DNA from: Ilumatobacteraceae bacterium
GTDB taxonomy: Bacteria; Actinomycetota; Acidimicrobiia; Acidimicrobiales; Ilumatobacteraceae
Length of the DNA: 34,100 nucleotides
Direction of reading: 5' to 3'
Assembly: GCA_025358075.1 (NCBI GenBank)
Contig: JANYKU010000181.1
Location: 1-34,100 of the forward strand
This document shows, piece by piece, positions 16,918 through 26,369 of the stretch. A program made the translations under genes and the position numbers. Under the pieces are notes generated by a model. It made no database searches. It saw only the letters and a program-made list of their open reading frames with translations, and was not told the DNA's origin. Every line of letters begins with the position of its first letter. Within the stretch, counting starts at the first letter, position 1.

Positions 16918-17223
16918 ATGAAGCTGAGAAAAGGTGACACCGTCAAGGTGATCGCGGGCAAGGACCGTGGCCAGGAAGGCGAGGTCGTCCAGGTCTATCC
17001 ATCCGACAACAAGGTGTTGGTCAACGGCATCAACACCGCCAAGAAGCACTCGAAGGCACGCCGCGCCACGCAGCAGGGCGGGATCATCGATCGCGACATG
17101 CCCGTCGACGCGAGCAACGTGATGCTGGTCCACAAGGGCAAGACGACGCGTGTCGGCTACAAGATCCAGAACGACGGCTCGAAGGTTCGAGTCGCCAAGC
17201 GCACCGGTGAGGTGATCGGATGA
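16918..17223 (+). CDS. rplX: 50S ribosomal protein L24
   Basis: L24 (uL24), 101 aa, an assembly initiator with a KOW motif at the N-terminus ([22 protein letters not shown]). The [19 protein letters not shown] block is typical. It starts at ATG 16918, one base after the rplN stop. Its own stop overlaps the rplE start (ATGA). Confidence 0.98.
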   Translation: MKLRKGDTVKVIAGKDRGQEGEVVQVYPSDNKVLVNGINTAKKHSKARRATQQGGIIDRDMPVDASNVMLVHKGKTTRVGYKIQNDGSKVRVAKRTGEVIG

Positions 17224-17876
17224 GCACTGCAACCGCAACAACAACCGGCCCGAGGCTGAAGCAGAAGTACCACGACGACGTCAAAGACGCGCTCCAGCGC
17301 GACCTTGGCCTGCCGAACGTGATGCAGGTGCCCAAGCTCGAGAAGATCGTCATCAACATGGGTGTCGGCCGGGCCACGCAGCAGCCATCGCTGCTCGAGG
17401 GCGCTGTCAAAGACCTCACACGCATCAGCGGTCAGAAGCCGATCGTCACCAAGTCACGCGACTCCATCGCCGGGTTCAAGCTCCGCGAGGGGCAGTCGAT
17501 CGGCTGCAAGGTCACGCTGCGCGGCGACCGCATGTGGGAGTTCTTCGATCGGCTGGTCAGTGTGGCCATCCCGCGCATCCGTGACTTCCGCGGGCTCCCA
17601 GCGACCAGTTGGGATGGCCGTGGCAACTACACGTTCGGCCTGGCCGAGCAGATCGTGTTCCCGGAGATCGACTACGACAGGATCGACGCTCCGCGAGGCA
17701 TGGACATCACGATCGTCACCTCCGCCGTCAGCAACGAGCAGGGCAAGGCGCTGCTCGATGCGTTCGGTTTCCCATTCAAGCGGGAGGCCGAGGTATCGGC
17801 ACCCGAGAAGATCAAACGTCGCGGACCTGCGTTCCGCGGCAAAGGCGCAGCCGGCAAGCCCGCTGCGAAGAATTAA
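17220..17876 (+). CDS. rplE: 50S ribosomal protein L5
   Basis: L5 (uL5), 218 aa, which binds 5S rRNA in the central protuberance. Typical blocks are [40 protein letters not shown] and RDFRGLP...[19 protein letters not shown]. It is longer than the usual 180-190 aa because of a short Thr-rich N-terminal addition and a basic, Gly/Ala-rich C-terminal tail of about 25 residues. Translation is coupled to rplX. Confidence 0.98.
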   Translation: MSTATATTTGPRLKQKYHDDVKDALQRDLGLPNVMQVPKLEKIVINMGVGRATQQPSLLEGAVKDLTRISGQKPIVTKSRDSIAGFKLREGQSIGCKVTLRGDRMWEFFDRLVSVAIPRIRDFRGLPATSWDGRGNYTFGLAEQIVFPEIDYDRIDAPRGMDITIVTSAVSNEQGKALLDAFGFPFKREAEVSAPEKIKRRGPAFRGKGAAGKPAAKN

Positions 17877-17891
17877 GGGAAGGGCATCGAA

Positions 17892-18077
17892 GTGGCAAAG
17901 AAGTCATTGATCAACAAGGCGAATGGCAAGCCCAAGTACAAGGTGCGCGGCTACAGCCGCTGCCGCAAGTGCGGTCGGGCGCGTTCGGTGTACCGCAAGT
18001 TCGGGTTGTGCCGCATCTGCCTTCGCAGCATGGCGCACGCCGGCGAGATCCCGGGCATGACCAAGGCGAGCTGGTGA
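17892..18077 (+). CDS. rpsN: 30S ribosomal protein S14, zinc-binding type Z
   Basis: S14 (uS14), 61 aa, the short C+ form that binds zinc through two CxxC pairs (CRKC ... CRIC). It sits in the 30S head. The GTG start lies 15 bases after rplE, with AAGGGAAGGG upstream. Many actinobacteria also keep a longer Cys-free paralog used under zinc starvation. None is in this window. Confidence 0.98.
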   Translation: MAKKSLINKANGKPKYKVRGYSRCRKCGRARSVYRKFGLCRICLRSMAHAGEIPGMTKASW

Positions 18078-18087
18078 GGAGCGCATC

Positions 18088-18489
18088 ATGATGACCGACC
18101 CCATCGCCGACATGCTGACCCGCATCCGCAACGCCAACACGGCAATGCACGATGAGGTACGCATGCCATCGTCCAAGCAGAAGATCGCGCTGGCGACGAT
18201 CCTCCACAAAGAGGGCTACATCCACGGCTTCAGCACCGCACCGTCGACCACCGGTCCCGGTGACGTGCTGACGATCTCGATGAAGTACTCCGCGGAGCGT
18301 CACCGCACCATCTCCGGCTTGCGCCGCATCTCCACCCCAGGCCTGCGGGTCTACCGCAAGGGCGACGCCGTTCCGCGCGTGCTCGGCGGCTTGGGTGTGG
18401 CCGTCCTGTCCACCAGCCAGGGGCTGATGACCGACCGCGAAGCGCGCAAGCGCAAAGTCGGCGGCGAAGTCCTCTGCTACGTGTGGTGA
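18088..18489 (+). CDS. rpsH: 30S ribosomal protein S8
   Basis: S8 (uS8), 133 aa, a primary binder of 16S rRNA central domain. The opening [15 protein letters not shown] and the C-terminal [26 protein letters not shown] are diagnostic. Two adjacent ATGs (18088 and 18091) are possible. GAGGA upstream serves either one. Confidence 0.98.
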   Translation: MMTDPIADMLTRIRNANTAMHDEVRMPSSKQKIALATILHKEGYIHGFSTAPSTTGPGDVLTISMKYSAERHRTISGLRRISTPGLRVYRKGDAVPRVLGGLGVAVLSTSQGLMTDREARKRKVGGEVLCYVW

Positions 18490-18501
18490 ATCGGAGCTCC
18501 C

Positions 18502-19053
18502 ATGTCACGAATCGGTAAATCCCCCATCACGGTCCCCGGCGGTGTCGATGTCACCATCGACGGCGGCATCGGTAACAGGGTCACGGTGAAGGGCCCGAAG
18601 GGCACCTTGAGCCGCGATCTGCCCGGCATCATCACGGTCCGCCGGGACGACGCCGAGTTGGTGGTCGAGCGCCCCGACGATCTGCGCGAGAGTCGCTCGC
18701 TGCACGGTCTGACGCGCACGCTCGTCAACAACATGGTCGTCGGCGTCACCGATGGGTTCAGCAAAGAGCTCGAGATCATCGGTGTCGGCTACCGCGCCGA
18801 GGCGGTCGCTCCGAACAAGCTGCGCATGGCGCTCGGATTCAGCCACCCGGTGATCGTCGATGCGCCGGAAGGCATCACCTTCGAGGTACCAGTCCAGACC
18901 AGAGTGATCGTCAGGGGCATCGACAAGGAGGTTGTCGGCCAGGTGGCTGCCAACATCCGATCGATTCGCAAGCCCGAGCCCTACAAGGGCAAGGGTGTGC
19001 GCTACCTCGGCGAGAAGGTCCTCCGCAAGGCCGGCAAGACCGGTAAGAAGTGA
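18502..19053 (+). CDS. rplF: 50S ribosomal protein L6
   Basis: L6 (uL6), 183 aa, near the sarcin-ricin loop and GTPase centre. It opens [17 protein letters not shown], has the duplicated L6 fold, and ends with the conserved [28 protein letters not shown] block. The start is ATG 18502, 12 bases after rpsH. Confidence 0.98.
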   Translation: MSRIGKSPITVPGGVDVTIDGGIGNRVTVKGPKGTLSRDLPGIITVRRDDAELVVERPDDLRESRSLHGLTRTLVNNMVVGVTDGFSKELEIIGVGYRAEAVAPNKLRMALGFSHPVIVDAPEGITFEVPVQTRVIVRGIDKEVVGQVAANIRSIRKPEPYKGKGVRYLGEKVLRKAGKTGKK

Positions 19054-19060
19054 GCAAACG

Positions 19061-19429
19061 ATGAGCAAGGTTGCACAACAACGTCGGCAAGGCCGAATCA
19101 TCCGCCACCGGCGGGTACGCAAGAAGATCCACGGCACCGCGGCCCGTCCACGCCTCGCGGTCTTCCGTTCCAACAAGCACCTGTCCCTGCAGGTGATCGA
19201 CGACGATACGGGGCGCACGCTCGCCGCGGCCTCGACGGCCGAAGCCGAGCTGCGCGCCGGAGGCAGTGGCGCAACCGTCGCTGCGGCAACTCGCCTGGGC
19301 GAGGTGCTGGCCGAGCGGGCCAAGGCCGCCGGCGTCAATCAAGTGGTGTTCGACCGTGGTGGGTTCCTCTACCACGGCCGTGTCGCAGCGGTCGCCGCTG
19401 CCGCGCGTGAAGCAGGTCTGGAGTTCTGA
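19061..19429 (+). CDS. rplR: 50S ribosomal protein L18
   Basis: L18 (uL18), 122 aa, which binds 5S rRNA. It shows the basic N-terminus ([33 protein letters not shown]), the [19 protein letters not shown] block and the conserved end [16 protein letters not shown]...[11 protein letters not shown] 19061 is used. The open frame upstream lies inside rplF. The stop overlaps the rpsE start (TGATG). Confidence 0.98.
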   Translation: MSKVAQQRRQGRIIRHRRVRKKIHGTAARPRLAVFRSNKHLSLQVIDDDTGRTLAAASTAEAELRAGGSGATVAAATRLGEVLAERAKAAGVNQVVFDRGGFLYHGRVAAVAAAAREAGLEF

Positions 19430-20025
19430 TGGCAGCGCCAAGCAGTTATAGCAACACACCGTCGGGTCACAACTCCGTCGATTCCGGCGGCCTGCGCGAA
19501 TCGCGTGTCATCCACATCAACCGCGTCGCCAAAGTGGTCAAGGGCGGTCGTCGGTTCTCGTTCACCGCACTCGTCGTGGTGGGCGACGGCAACGGCCGTG
19601 TCGGCCTCGGCTATGGCAAGGCCAAGGAAGTTCCGCTGGCAATCCAGAAGGGCACCGAAGAGGCCAAGAAGAACCTGTTCGATGTTCCGTTGGCCGGCAG
19701 CACGATCACTCACCCCGTCATCGGTGTCACCGGTGCGGGCCGCGTGCTGATGAAGCCTGCTGCCGCGGGTACCGGCGTCATCGCCGGGGGTGCGGCGCGG
19801 ATCATCCTCGAAGAGGCGGGCGTGCACGACGTGTTGTGCAAGTCGCTCGGCTCATCGAATGCCATCAACGTCGCTCGGGCAACGATCCATGGCCTGCAGT
19901 CGCTGCAGCGCCCTGAGGAAGTTGCCAAGCGCCGTGGCCTCGCTGCCGACGAGTTCGTGCCGAAGGGCATGCTCAACGCCTACAACGAGCGTGCCAAGCA
20001 GATCGCAGCAGGAGACTCACACTGA
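19429..20025 (+). CDS. rpsE: 30S ribosomal protein S5
   Basis: S5 (uS5), 198 aa, with the double-stranded-RNA-binding N-domain ([25 protein letters not shown]) and the C-domain ending around [10 protein letters not shown]. It affects decoding accuracy together with S4 and S12. A Ser-rich N-terminal addition of about 25 residues precedes the core, as in many actinobacteria. Coupled on both sides by TGATG overlaps. Confidence 0.98.
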   Translation: MAAPSSYSNTPSGHNSVDSGGLRESRVIHINRVAKVVKGGRRFSFTALVVVGDGNGRVGLGYGKAKEVPLAIQKGTEEAKKNLFDVPLAGSTITHPVIGVTGAGRVLMKPAAAGTGVIAGGAARIILEEAGVHDVLCKSLGSSNAINVARATIHGLQSLQRPEEVAKRRGLAADEFVPKGMLNAYNERAKQIAAGDSH

Positions 20026-20246
20026 TGGCCCGCCCAACTCATTCATCTACCTCTGGTGACCCGACCGAGAAGACGCTCACGGTCAAGCAGATCCGCTCGA
20101 CGATCGCCAACAAGCCCAAGACGCGCGGCACCATGCGCGCCCTCGGGCTGCGCAAGATCGGCGACAGCAACACGTTGCCCGATCGCAAGGAGATCCGCGG
20201 CATGATCGCTCGGGTCGGTCACCTCATCACCGTCACGGAGAACTGA
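20025..20246 (+). CDS. rpmD: 50S ribosomal protein L30
   Basis: L30 (uL30), 73 aa, the short bacterial form. The LTVKQIRSTIANKPKTRGTMRALGLRKIGDSN block is typical. A short Ser/Thr-rich N-terminus precedes it. The ATG overlaps the rpsE stop. L30 is missing from some bacterial lineages, so its presence is a small phylogenetic marker. Confidence 0.97.
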   Translation: MARPTHSSTSGDPTEKTLTVKQIRSTIANKPKTRGTMRALGLRKIGDSNTLPDRKEIRGMIARVGHLITVTEN

Positions 20247-20247
20247 C

Positions 20248-20742
20248 ATGCGTGTCGACCACCTCGCCCCATCACCTGGGTCAACCAAGTCAAAGAAGCG
20301 CGTCGGTCGCGGCATCGGTGGCAAGGGCGGCAAGACCGCCGGCGCCGGCACCAAAGGCCAGCAGTCCCGCGGCCGCGGCAAGGTCGCTCGTGGCTTCGAA
20401 GGCGGCCAGATGCCGCTCAAGCAGCGCGTCCCCAAGTTGAAGGGCTTCAACAACCCGTTCCGCGTCGAATACAGCCCGGTCAACCTCGACCAGCTCGCCG
20501 GTTGCGGCGAGTCCGTGGTCGATCCCGATGTGCTCGTCGCCAAGGGTCTGGTTCGCAAGGGCACGTTCGTGAAGGTGCTCGCCCGCGGCGAAATCACGAC
20601 GAAGGTCGACGTGACCGCCCACGGAGTTTCGAAGGCCGCTGAGGCTGCCATTACGGCCGCAGGCGGTAGCGTCACGCTGTTGCCGCTGCCGTTCAAACAG
20701 GGTCGCCCGCCGGTCAAGGGCAACCAATTCACCAACCGCTGA
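20248..20742 (+). CDS. rplO: 50S ribosomal protein L15
   Basis: L15 (uL15), 164 aa, a late-assembly 23S rRNA binder. The Gly/Lys-rich N-terminus (KKRVGRGIGGKGGKTAGAGTKG) and the GGQMPLKQRVPKLKGFNNPFR block are diagnostic. It starts one base after rpmD. A 37-base gap separates it from secY, the widest spacing in this part of the operon. Confidence 0.98.
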   Translation: MRVDHLAPSPGSTKSKKRVGRGIGGKGGKTAGAGTKGQQSRGRGKVARGFEGGQMPLKQRVPKLKGFNNPFRVEYSPVNLDQLAGCGESVVDPDVLVAKGLVRKGTFVKVLARGEITTKVDVTAHGVSKAAEAAITAAGGSVTLLPLPFKQGRPPVKGNQFTNR

Positions 20743-20779
20743 TCCCCCAACTACCCGACGAGCTGACAAGGGAGTCTCT

Positions 20780-22111
20780 GTGCTGTCGAACCTGAAGAAC
20801 GTCTTCAAGGTCACCGATCTGCGGAACAAGATCCTTTTTGTCATGGTGCTGATCGCGCTGTACCGACTCGGCGTGGCAATTCGTGTACCGGGCATCGATC
20901 CCGATGCCATCAAGCAGTTCAAGAAGGGCGTCGAGTCGCAGGGTGCGCTCGGCTTCCTCGACCTGTTCTCCGGCGGGGCGTTCGGCAGCTTCTCGATCTT
21001 CGCGCTCGGGATCATGCCGTACATCACCGCCAGCATCATCATGCAGGTCCTCGGCGTCGTCATCCCCAAGCTCGAAAAGCTGCAGCAAGAGGGTGCGGTC
21101 GGTCAGCGCAAGATCACCCAGTACACCCGGTACCTGGCCATCGGCATCTCCCTCATGCAGGCCACCGCGCTCACTTTCATCTTCGGCAACGGCAACGGCA
21201 ACGCCTTCTTCGGCGCCGCGCAGCGACTGCCCCAGAACGTGAAGTTGCTGACCAATGGCATGTGGCCTCGCGGCTACCTCGTGATCCTCACGCTCGTCGC
21301 CGGCACGGCCGTGTTGATGTGGATGGGCGAGCTGATCAGCCAGCGCGGCATCGGCAACGGCATGAGCATGGTCATCTTTGCCTCGGTGGTCAGCCGGCTT
21401 CCGTTCGGCTACTACTCGATCCTGCAAGAGCAGAAGTGGTTCGCGTTCGCGTTGCTGGTGGTCGTCAGCCTTCTCATCGTCGTGGCGATCGTGCGCGTCG
21501 AGCTGGCTCAACGTCGCATCCCTGTTCAATTCGCCAAGCGTGTCGTCGGCCGGCGGATGTACGGCGGCCAGAACACCTACATCCCGTTGAAGGTCAACCA
21601 GAGCGGTGTCATCCCGATCATCTTCGCCAGTTCGGTGTTGCTGCTGCCGGTGTTGATCACCAACTTCCTTGGCGGCAGCAATGGCACGGGCTGGAGGGCA
21701 AGCGTCCAGAAGTGGGTCGATGCCAACCTGGTCAACAGCCACGGGCTGATCTACATCGTCTTGTTCTCGGTGATGATCGTCGCCTTTGCCTACTTCTACA
21801 ACTCCATTGCCTTCGACCCGATCCGCCAGGCCGACCAGATCCGGCGCCAAGGCGGTTTCATCCCCGGTGTGCGCCCCGGCCCACAGACCGAGCGCTACCT
21901 GTCCAAAGCAGTCAACCGCATCACGCTGCCCGGTGCCCTGTTCGTGGCCGTTGTCGCGATCACGCCGTACATCATCTTGTGGTTGTTCAACGTGCAGAAC
22001 TTCCCCTTCGCGGGAACCACGGTGTTGATCGCTGTCGGCGTGGCACTCGAACTGATGCGACAGATCGACGCCCAATTGATGTTGCGTAACTACGAGGGCT
22101 TCCTGAAGTGA
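20780..22111 (+). CDS. secY: preprotein translocase subunit SecY
   Basis: Central channel of the Sec translocon, 443 aa with ten membrane helices. Family marks include the N-terminal MLSNLKNVFKVTDLRNKILF, the plug and TM2 region (DLFSGGAFGSFSIFALGIMPYITASIIMQ), and the cytosolic loops with QEGAVGQRKITQYTRY and RRMYGGQNTYIPLKVNQSGVIP. The start is GTG 20780 with AAGGGA at 20768-20773. The position after rplO is the classical one. Confidence 0.98.
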   Translation: MLSNLKNVFKVTDLRNKILFVMVLIALYRLGVAIRVPGIDPDAIKQFKKGVESQGALGFLDLFSGGAFGSFSIFALGIMPYITASIIMQVLGVVIPKLEKLQQEGAVGQRKITQYTRYLAIGISLMQATALTFIFGNGNGNAFFGAAQRLPQNVKLLTNGMWPRGYLVILTLVAGTAVLMWMGELISQRGIGNGMSMVIFASVVSRLPFGYYSILQEQKWFAFALLVVVSLLIVVAIVRVELAQRRIPVQFAKRVVGRRMYGGQNTYIPLKVNQSGVIPIIFASSVLLLPVLITNFLGGSNGTGWRASVQKWVDANLVNSHGLIYIVLFSVMIVAFAYFYNSIAFDPIRQADQIRRQGGFIPGVRPGPQTERYLSKAVNRITLPGALFVAVVAITPYIILWLFNVQNFPFAGTTVLIAVGVALELMRQIDAQLMLRNYEGFLK

Positions 22112-22148
22112 CCTCGTCCCGTCTGCCGGAGGGCGGGTCGTCGGCGGC

Positions 22149-22805
22149 ATGATCCCGGGTGCTCGGCTCATACTGCTCGGCCGGCAAGGTGCGGGTAAGG
22201 GAACGCAATGTGTGCGGTTGTCGCGCCATTTCGTGGTTCCTCACATCTCCACCGGAGACATGTTGCGGGCAGCAGTTCGTGAGGGCACCGATCTCGGTCG
22301 CATGGCCAAGAAGGTCATGGACGACGGTGGTCTGGTCGGCGACGACATCATGATCGGCCTGGTCCGCGAGCGGCTGAGCCATCACGACGCCAAGGGTCGC
22401 GGCTACATCCTCGACGGCTTTCCGAGAACGGTGTTGCAGGCCCAGGTGCTCGACGAGATCAGTGCCGAGCAGCGCATCGACTTGGTCCTCGATCTCGACG
22501 TGCCGCGCGAGCTCGTGCTCGCACGGCTCAGCGCCCGCCGTGTGTGTCGCGACTGCGGCACCAACTACGTGGCCAGTGGAGTCGAGAAGTTGCCGTGGAT
22601 CTGCGAGGTCTGCGGAGGCGACGTGATGCATCGTGACGACGACACCCCTGAGGCGATCGAGCACCGACTCGACCTGTACGAGCAACAGACCGCGCCGCTG
22701 ATCGAGTTCTACCAAAGTCAGAGTCGTCTTGCGGTCATCGACGGAGTCGGCTCGCCCGAGGCCGTGTTTCGGCTGTTGGCTGCAGCCGTCGACGCAGCTC
22801 GCTGA
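22149..22805 (+). CDS. adk: adenylate kinase with zinc-type lid
   Basis: Converts ATP and AMP to two ADP in the cytoplasm, 218 aa, the long-lid form. P-loop GRQGAGKGT at 11-19, the STGDMLR AMP-binding segment, and LDGFPRT at 88-94 are present. The lid carries four cysteines (C133, C136, C152, C155), which suggests a structural zinc. It follows secY as in many Gram-positive operons. A GGAGGG lies rather far upstream of the ATG. Confidence 0.97.
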   Translation: MIPGARLILLGRQGAGKGTQCVRLSRHFVVPHISTGDMLRAAVREGTDLGRMAKKVMDDGGLVGDDIMIGLVRERLSHHDAKGRGYILDGFPRTVLQAQVLDEISAEQRIDLVLDLDVPRELVLARLSARRVCRDCGTNYVASGVEKLPWICEVCGGDVMHRDDDTPEAIEHRLDLYEQQTAPLIEFYQSQSRLAVIDGVGSPEAVFRLLAAAVDAAR

Positions 22806-22811
22806 GGGTCG

Positions 22812-23567
22812 ATGCGCCACTTGCCGCGCCGTTCCCCCGAGGAGTTGCGTCAGATGCGCGCCGCCGGCCGGGTGGTCGCCGAGATGCATCAAGCGATCCG
22901 CGCCGCGGCCGCTCCTGGTGTGACCACGCTGCAACTCGACCGGGTTGCCCGAGACGTGTTGAGCTCGCGTAGCGCGACGTCGAACTTCCTCGGCTATCAC
23001 GGCTACCCGGCGGTGATCTGCGCGTCGGTCAACGACGAGGTCGTGCATGGCATCCCCAACGAACGCCCGCTGCAGATCGGTGACATCGTCTCGATCGACT
23101 GCGGTGCGATCGTCAACGGGTGGCACGGCGACGCCGCCTTCACGATGGGCATCGGCACGATCGAGGCGGACGCTCAACGGCTGATCGACACCGCCGATCG
23201 GGCCCTGGCTGCCGCTGTCGCGGCCATGAATTCCGGCGGCCATCTCGGTGACGTGGGGGCGGCGGTTGAATCGGTGGTGCAGATGGCGGGCTACGGCAGC
23301 CCGCGCGACTACTGCGGTCACGGCATCGGTCGGGCGATGCACGAAGATCCCGACGTCGAGAACCGGGGTCGGCGTGGCAAGGGCCCGCGGCTCGAGCCCG
23401 GGGTGGTGCTGGCCATCGAGCCGATGTTGATCGCCGGTGGCCGCGACGACGTGATGGTGCTCGACGACGACTGGACCGTCGTCACTGTCGACGGCTCGCT
23501 CGCAGCACACACCGAGCACACCGTCGTCGTCACCGACCGCGGCCCGGAGATCCTCACCCGCCTCTGA
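22812..23567 (+). CDS. map: type I methionine aminopeptidase
   Basis: Removes the N-terminal Met from nascent proteins, 251 aa, a type Ia enzyme without N-terminal extension. Expected catalytic and metal residues can be placed at H79 (NDEVVHGIP), D96 and D107, H170 (CGHGIGRAMHEDP), E203 (AIEPML) and E235 (EHTVVV). It starts 6 bases after adk and is the last gene on this strand. infA and the alpha operon that often follow are not here, and the next gene is convergent pyrC. Confidence 0.97.
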   Translation: MRHLPRRSPEELRQMRAAGRVVAEMHQAIRAAAAPGVTTLQLDRVARDVLSSRSATSNFLGYHGYPAVICASVNDEVVHGIPNERPLQIGDIVSIDCGAIVNGWHGDAAFTMGIGTIEADAQRLIDTADRALAAAVAAMNSGGHLGDVGAAVESVVQMAGYGSPRDYCGHGIGRAMHEDPDVENRGRRGKGPRLEPGVVLAIEPMLIAGGRDDVMVLDDDWTVVTVDGSLAAHTEHTVVVTDRGPEILTRL

Positions 23568-23580
23568 GCGATCCGGTCCC

Positions 23581-23625
23581 TGTGGAGTGTCCGGCGCCTA
23601 CCTGGGTGCGTTGAAAGACTCCACA
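23581..23625. terminator. inverted repeat between map and pyrC, possible bidirectional terminator
   Basis: TGTGGAGT (23581-23588) and ACTCCACA (23618-23625) form a perfect 8-bp stem. An inner hairpin GCGCC/GGTGC can form within the loop. The element fills the 63-bp gap between the convergent stops of map and pyrC. No T-tract follows on either strand, so factor-independent termination is uncertain. Confidence 0.4.
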
Positions 23626-23630
23626 CCGGC

Positions 23631-24908
23631 TCAGCGCTGGGCGGTGCCGTCGATGACGACGGGGTCCCCGCCGAGCAGGGTGTGGCGCACTTGGCCGCGC
23701 ATCGCCCGCCCGGCGTAGGGCGTGTTGCGGCTCTTGCTGGCCAGCTTCGCCGGCACGACCGTCCACGTTGCGCTGGGATCGAACACGACCAGGTTGGCGG
23801 GCTCACCGGCGGCAACCGGCCGGCCGTGGAGGTCGCCGATGCGGGCGATCGCGGCAGGCTTCCAACTGAGCGCGGCGACGATGTCGGCCAGCGGCATGTC
23901 GAGCTCGCCGATCGCCAGGGCCAGTGCCGTCTCCAGGCCGAGCATGCCCGGTGGCGCCTGGTCGAGTGGGGCTTCCTTCGATTCCGGCGAGTGAGGTGCG
24001 TGATCGGTGGCGATGGCGTCGATCGTGCCGTCGGCAAGACCGGCCTTGATGGCCGCGAGGTCGGCAGCGGTGCGCAATGGCGGGTTGACCTTGTAGACGG
24101 CGTCGTAACCCGCAAGCAGTTCATCGGTGAGGGTGAAGTGGTGCGGCGTCGCCTCGGCGCTCACGGCCAGCCCATCGGCCTTTGCGGTGCGAACCAGCTC
24201 GACGCTGCGCGCTGTCGAGAGGTGCAGCAGGTGCACGCGGGCGCCGGTGAGGCGGGACAGTTCGATGTCGCGATGCACCATCAACTCTTCGGCGATGGCC
24301 GGCCAACCCGGTAGGCCGAGATGGCTGCAGCACGAGCCCTCGTGCATCACGGCACCCTTGGTCAGCGCCGTCACTTCGCAATGCTGAGCGAGCGTGATGT
24401 CAAGCACTCGGGCGTACTCGAGGGCATGCCGCATCAATTGCGGATCTTGCACTCCGTTGCCGTCGTCGGTGAACAGATGGACCCCTGCGGCGGCGAGCTC
24501 ACCGAACGGCGCTAGCGCCTTGCCTTCGCGGTTCATCGTGATGCAGCCGGCCGGGTGAACGTCGCACAACCCGGCGCGCTTCGCTTGGGCGCGCACGAAC
24601 TCGATCACCGCAAGGGAGTCCTGCGCGGGTTCGGTGTTGGGCATCGCCACGATTGCCGTGAACCCACCAAGTGCGGCCGCGCGACTGCCGGTCTCGATCG
24701 TTTCGGCATCCTCACGACCGGGCTCGCGCAGATGGACGTGGAGGTCGACCAAGCCGGGAGCGACGATGCACCCACCGGCGTCGAGGGTCTGATCGCCGCT
24801 GAGTGATGAACCGACTTCGGTCACCCGCCCGTCCTCGACAGCCACATCGGCGCGCCGCTCGCCCGACTGGTCGAGCACGGTGCCGCCGCGGATCACGAGA
24901 CGAGTCAT
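23631..24908 (-). CDS. pyrC: dihydroorotase
   Basis: Third step of pyrimidine synthesis: carbamoyl aspartate to dihydroorotate. 425 aa, type I dihydroorotase of the amidohydrolase superfamily. The metal-binding DLHVHLREPG (His57, His59) and the C-terminal ATDHAPHS (catalytic Asp near 302) are intact, and MPNTEPAQD matches the family. The ATG overlaps the pyrB stop (ATGA), so both are translated from one transcript under PyrR control. Confidence 0.97.
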   Translation of the reverse strand: MTRLVIRGGTVLDQSGERRADVAVEDGRVTEVGSSLSGDQTLDAGGCIVAPGLVDLHVHLREPGREDAETIETGSRAAALGGFTAIVAMPNTEPAQDSLAVIEFVRAQAKRAGLCDVHPAGCITMNREGKALAPFGELAAAGVHLFTDDGNGVQDPQLMRHALEYARVLDITLAQHCEVTALTKGAVMHEGSCCSHLGLPGWPAIAEELMVHRDIELSRLTGARVHLLHLSTARSVELVRTAKADGLAVSAEATPHHFTLTDELLAGYDAVYKVNPPLRTAADLAAIKAGLADGTIDAIATDHAPHSPESKEAPLDQAPPGMLGLETALALAIGELDMPLADIVAALSWKPAAIARIGDLHGRPVAAGEPANLVVFDPSATWTVVPAKLASKSRNTPYAGRAMRGQVRHTLLGGDPVVIDGTAQR

Positions 24909-25846
24909 GACACGTCACCTTTCAGATCGCCGCCCGAACCGAGCAGCTGGAACAGCACGGCCATGCGAACGGCAACACCGTTGGTGACTTGATCGAGGAT
25001 CACCGAACCGGCGAGGTCGGCGGGGTCGACGACGATCTCGACGCCGCGGTTCATCGGACCGGGATGCATCACCAGTGCGTGCGCCGGGAGGCGAGCCGCG
25101 CGGGCTGCGGTGAGGCCGTACATCGACGAGTACTCGCGGAGGCTCGGCAGCAAGGCATCGTCCATTCGTTCGCGTTGCACGCGCAGGAGGTAGAGCACGT
25201 CGAGGTCGGGAAGGATCGAGTCGAGCTCGTGCGAGATCTCGACGGGCCAACCATCGAGGGATGGCGGCAACAGCGTTGGTGGGGCAACGATGGTCACGTG
25301 AGCACCGAGCGCCGTGAAGGCTTGCACGTCGCTGCGGGCGACTCGGCTGTGCTTGATGTCGCCGACGATCGCGATGCGTAAACCTTCGAAGCTGTCGCGG
25401 CGGTTGAGGTTGGTGCGGATCGTGTAGCAGTCGAGCAGGGCTTGCGTCGGGTGCTGATGCCAACCGTCGCCGGCGTTGACGACACAGGCTGTCGTCCAAC
25501 GGGTGATCATCTGCGGTGCACCACTCGACTTGTGCCTGATCACGAAGGCATCGACACCCATCGCCGAGATCGTCTCAATCGTGTCGCGAAGGCTCTCACC
25601 CTTGTTGACGCTGCTCGACGAGACGGCGAAGTTCATGGTGTCGGCGCTGAGCCGCTTTGCCGCGGCGTCGAAGCTGGTGCGAGTGCGAGTCGAATCCTCG
25701 AAGAACAAGCTGACGACGTTCTTGCCGCGCAGCGCGGGGACCTTCGGAATGGTGCGCTGCGAGATCTCGACCATGTGGTCGGTCAGCTCGAGCAAACCGT
25801 GGATGTCGGCGCCGGTGAGGTCGGCGATGGAGAGAAGGTGCTTCAC
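24905..25846 (-). CDS. pyrB: aspartate carbamoyltransferase catalytic subunit
   Basis: Makes carbamoyl aspartate from carbamoyl phosphate and aspartate, 313 aa. The carbamoyl-phosphate loop STRTR is at 52-56, and HPTQALLDCYT and the late MHPGPMNRGVEI block are diagnostic. The GTG start overlaps the pyrR stop (GTGA). No pyrI regulatory subunit is present, as expected for this PyrR-type arrangement, in which ATCase often associates with dihydroorotase. Confidence 0.97.
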   Translation of the reverse strand: MKHLLSIADLTGADIHGLLELTDHMVEISQRTIPKVPALRGKNVVSLFFEDSTRTRTSFDAAAKRLSADTMNFAVSSSSVNKGESLRDTIETISAMGVDAFVIRHKSSGAPQMITRWTTACVVNAGDGWHQHPTQALLDCYTIRTNLNRRDSFEGLRIAIVGDIKHSRVARSDVQAFTALGAHVTIVAPPTLLPPSLDGWPVEISHELDSILPDLDVLYLLRVQRERMDDALLPSLREYSSMYGLTAARAARLPAHALVMHPGPMNRGVEIVVDPADLAGSVILDQVTNGVAVRMAVLFQLLGSGGDLKGDVS

Positions 25847-26358
25847 GCGATCACCACACCATCGGGGCTGACCTGCACATCTTCGTCACCCGCAGTCGGC
25901 AGGTTCTTGCCGACGTAGTCGGGGCGAATCGGCAGTTGGCGATGGCCACGATCGACGATCACTGCGAGCTGCACTGCATGCGGGCGGCCGTACTCGTTCA
26001 GTGCTTCGAGGGCGGCACGGACGGTTCGTCCGGTGAACAGCACGTCGTCGACCAACACGACCGTGCGACCGTCGAGCGACACCGGAATCGCGGTGACGTG
26101 ACCCGGAACGATCGGCCGCAAGCCGACATCGTCGCGATGGAAGCTGACGTCGAGCGACCCGACCGGCACCGGTTGCTCGATGCCGGCGAGTATTCCGGCC
26201 AGCTCGTCGGCGATCCAGACCCCGCCGCGCTGCAAGCCCACCAGCACGACGCCGTCGGTGCCGTGGTTGCGCTCGACGATCTCGTGGGCGATGCGGGTGA
26301 GCGCCCGGCGAATGTCGTCCGCACTCAACACCTCTCGAGGCCCCATGGTTGGAGGCAT
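25843..26358 (-). CDS. pyrR: bifunctional pyr operon regulator / uracil phosphoribosyltransferase
   Basis: RNA-binding regulator that senses UMP/UTP and binds the pyr mRNA leader. It also belongs to the phosphoribosyltransferase fold. 171 aa, with the PRPP-binding motif VVLVDDVLFTGRTV at about 100-113 and the GVVLVGLQRGGVW loop. ATG 26358 is chosen because GGAAGGAAG ends two bases ahead of it. A later in-frame ATG (26346) is less well supported. It is the first gene of pyrR-pyrB-pyrC and sits directly behind a PyrR-binding hairpin, so it should autoregulate. Confidence 0.97.
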   Translation of the reverse strand: MPPTMGPREVLSADDIRRALTRIAHEIVERNHGTDGVVLVGLQRGGVWIADELAGILAGIEQPVPVGSLDVSFHRDDVGLRPIVPGHVTAIPVSLDGRTVVLVDDVLFTGRTVRAALEALNEYGRPHAVQLAVIVDRGHRQLPIRPDYVGKNLPTAGDEDVQVSPDGVVIA

Positions 26359-26369
26359 GACTTCCTTCC

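Noticed and set aside
20729-22171. 480-codon open frame antisense to secY
   Set aside because: Low-complexity, His/Asp/Gln-rich translation. The opposite strand encodes canonical SecY.
21987-23519. 510-codon open frame antisense to adk and map
   Set aside because: No domain pattern. It is a mirror of two conserved genes in high-GC DNA.
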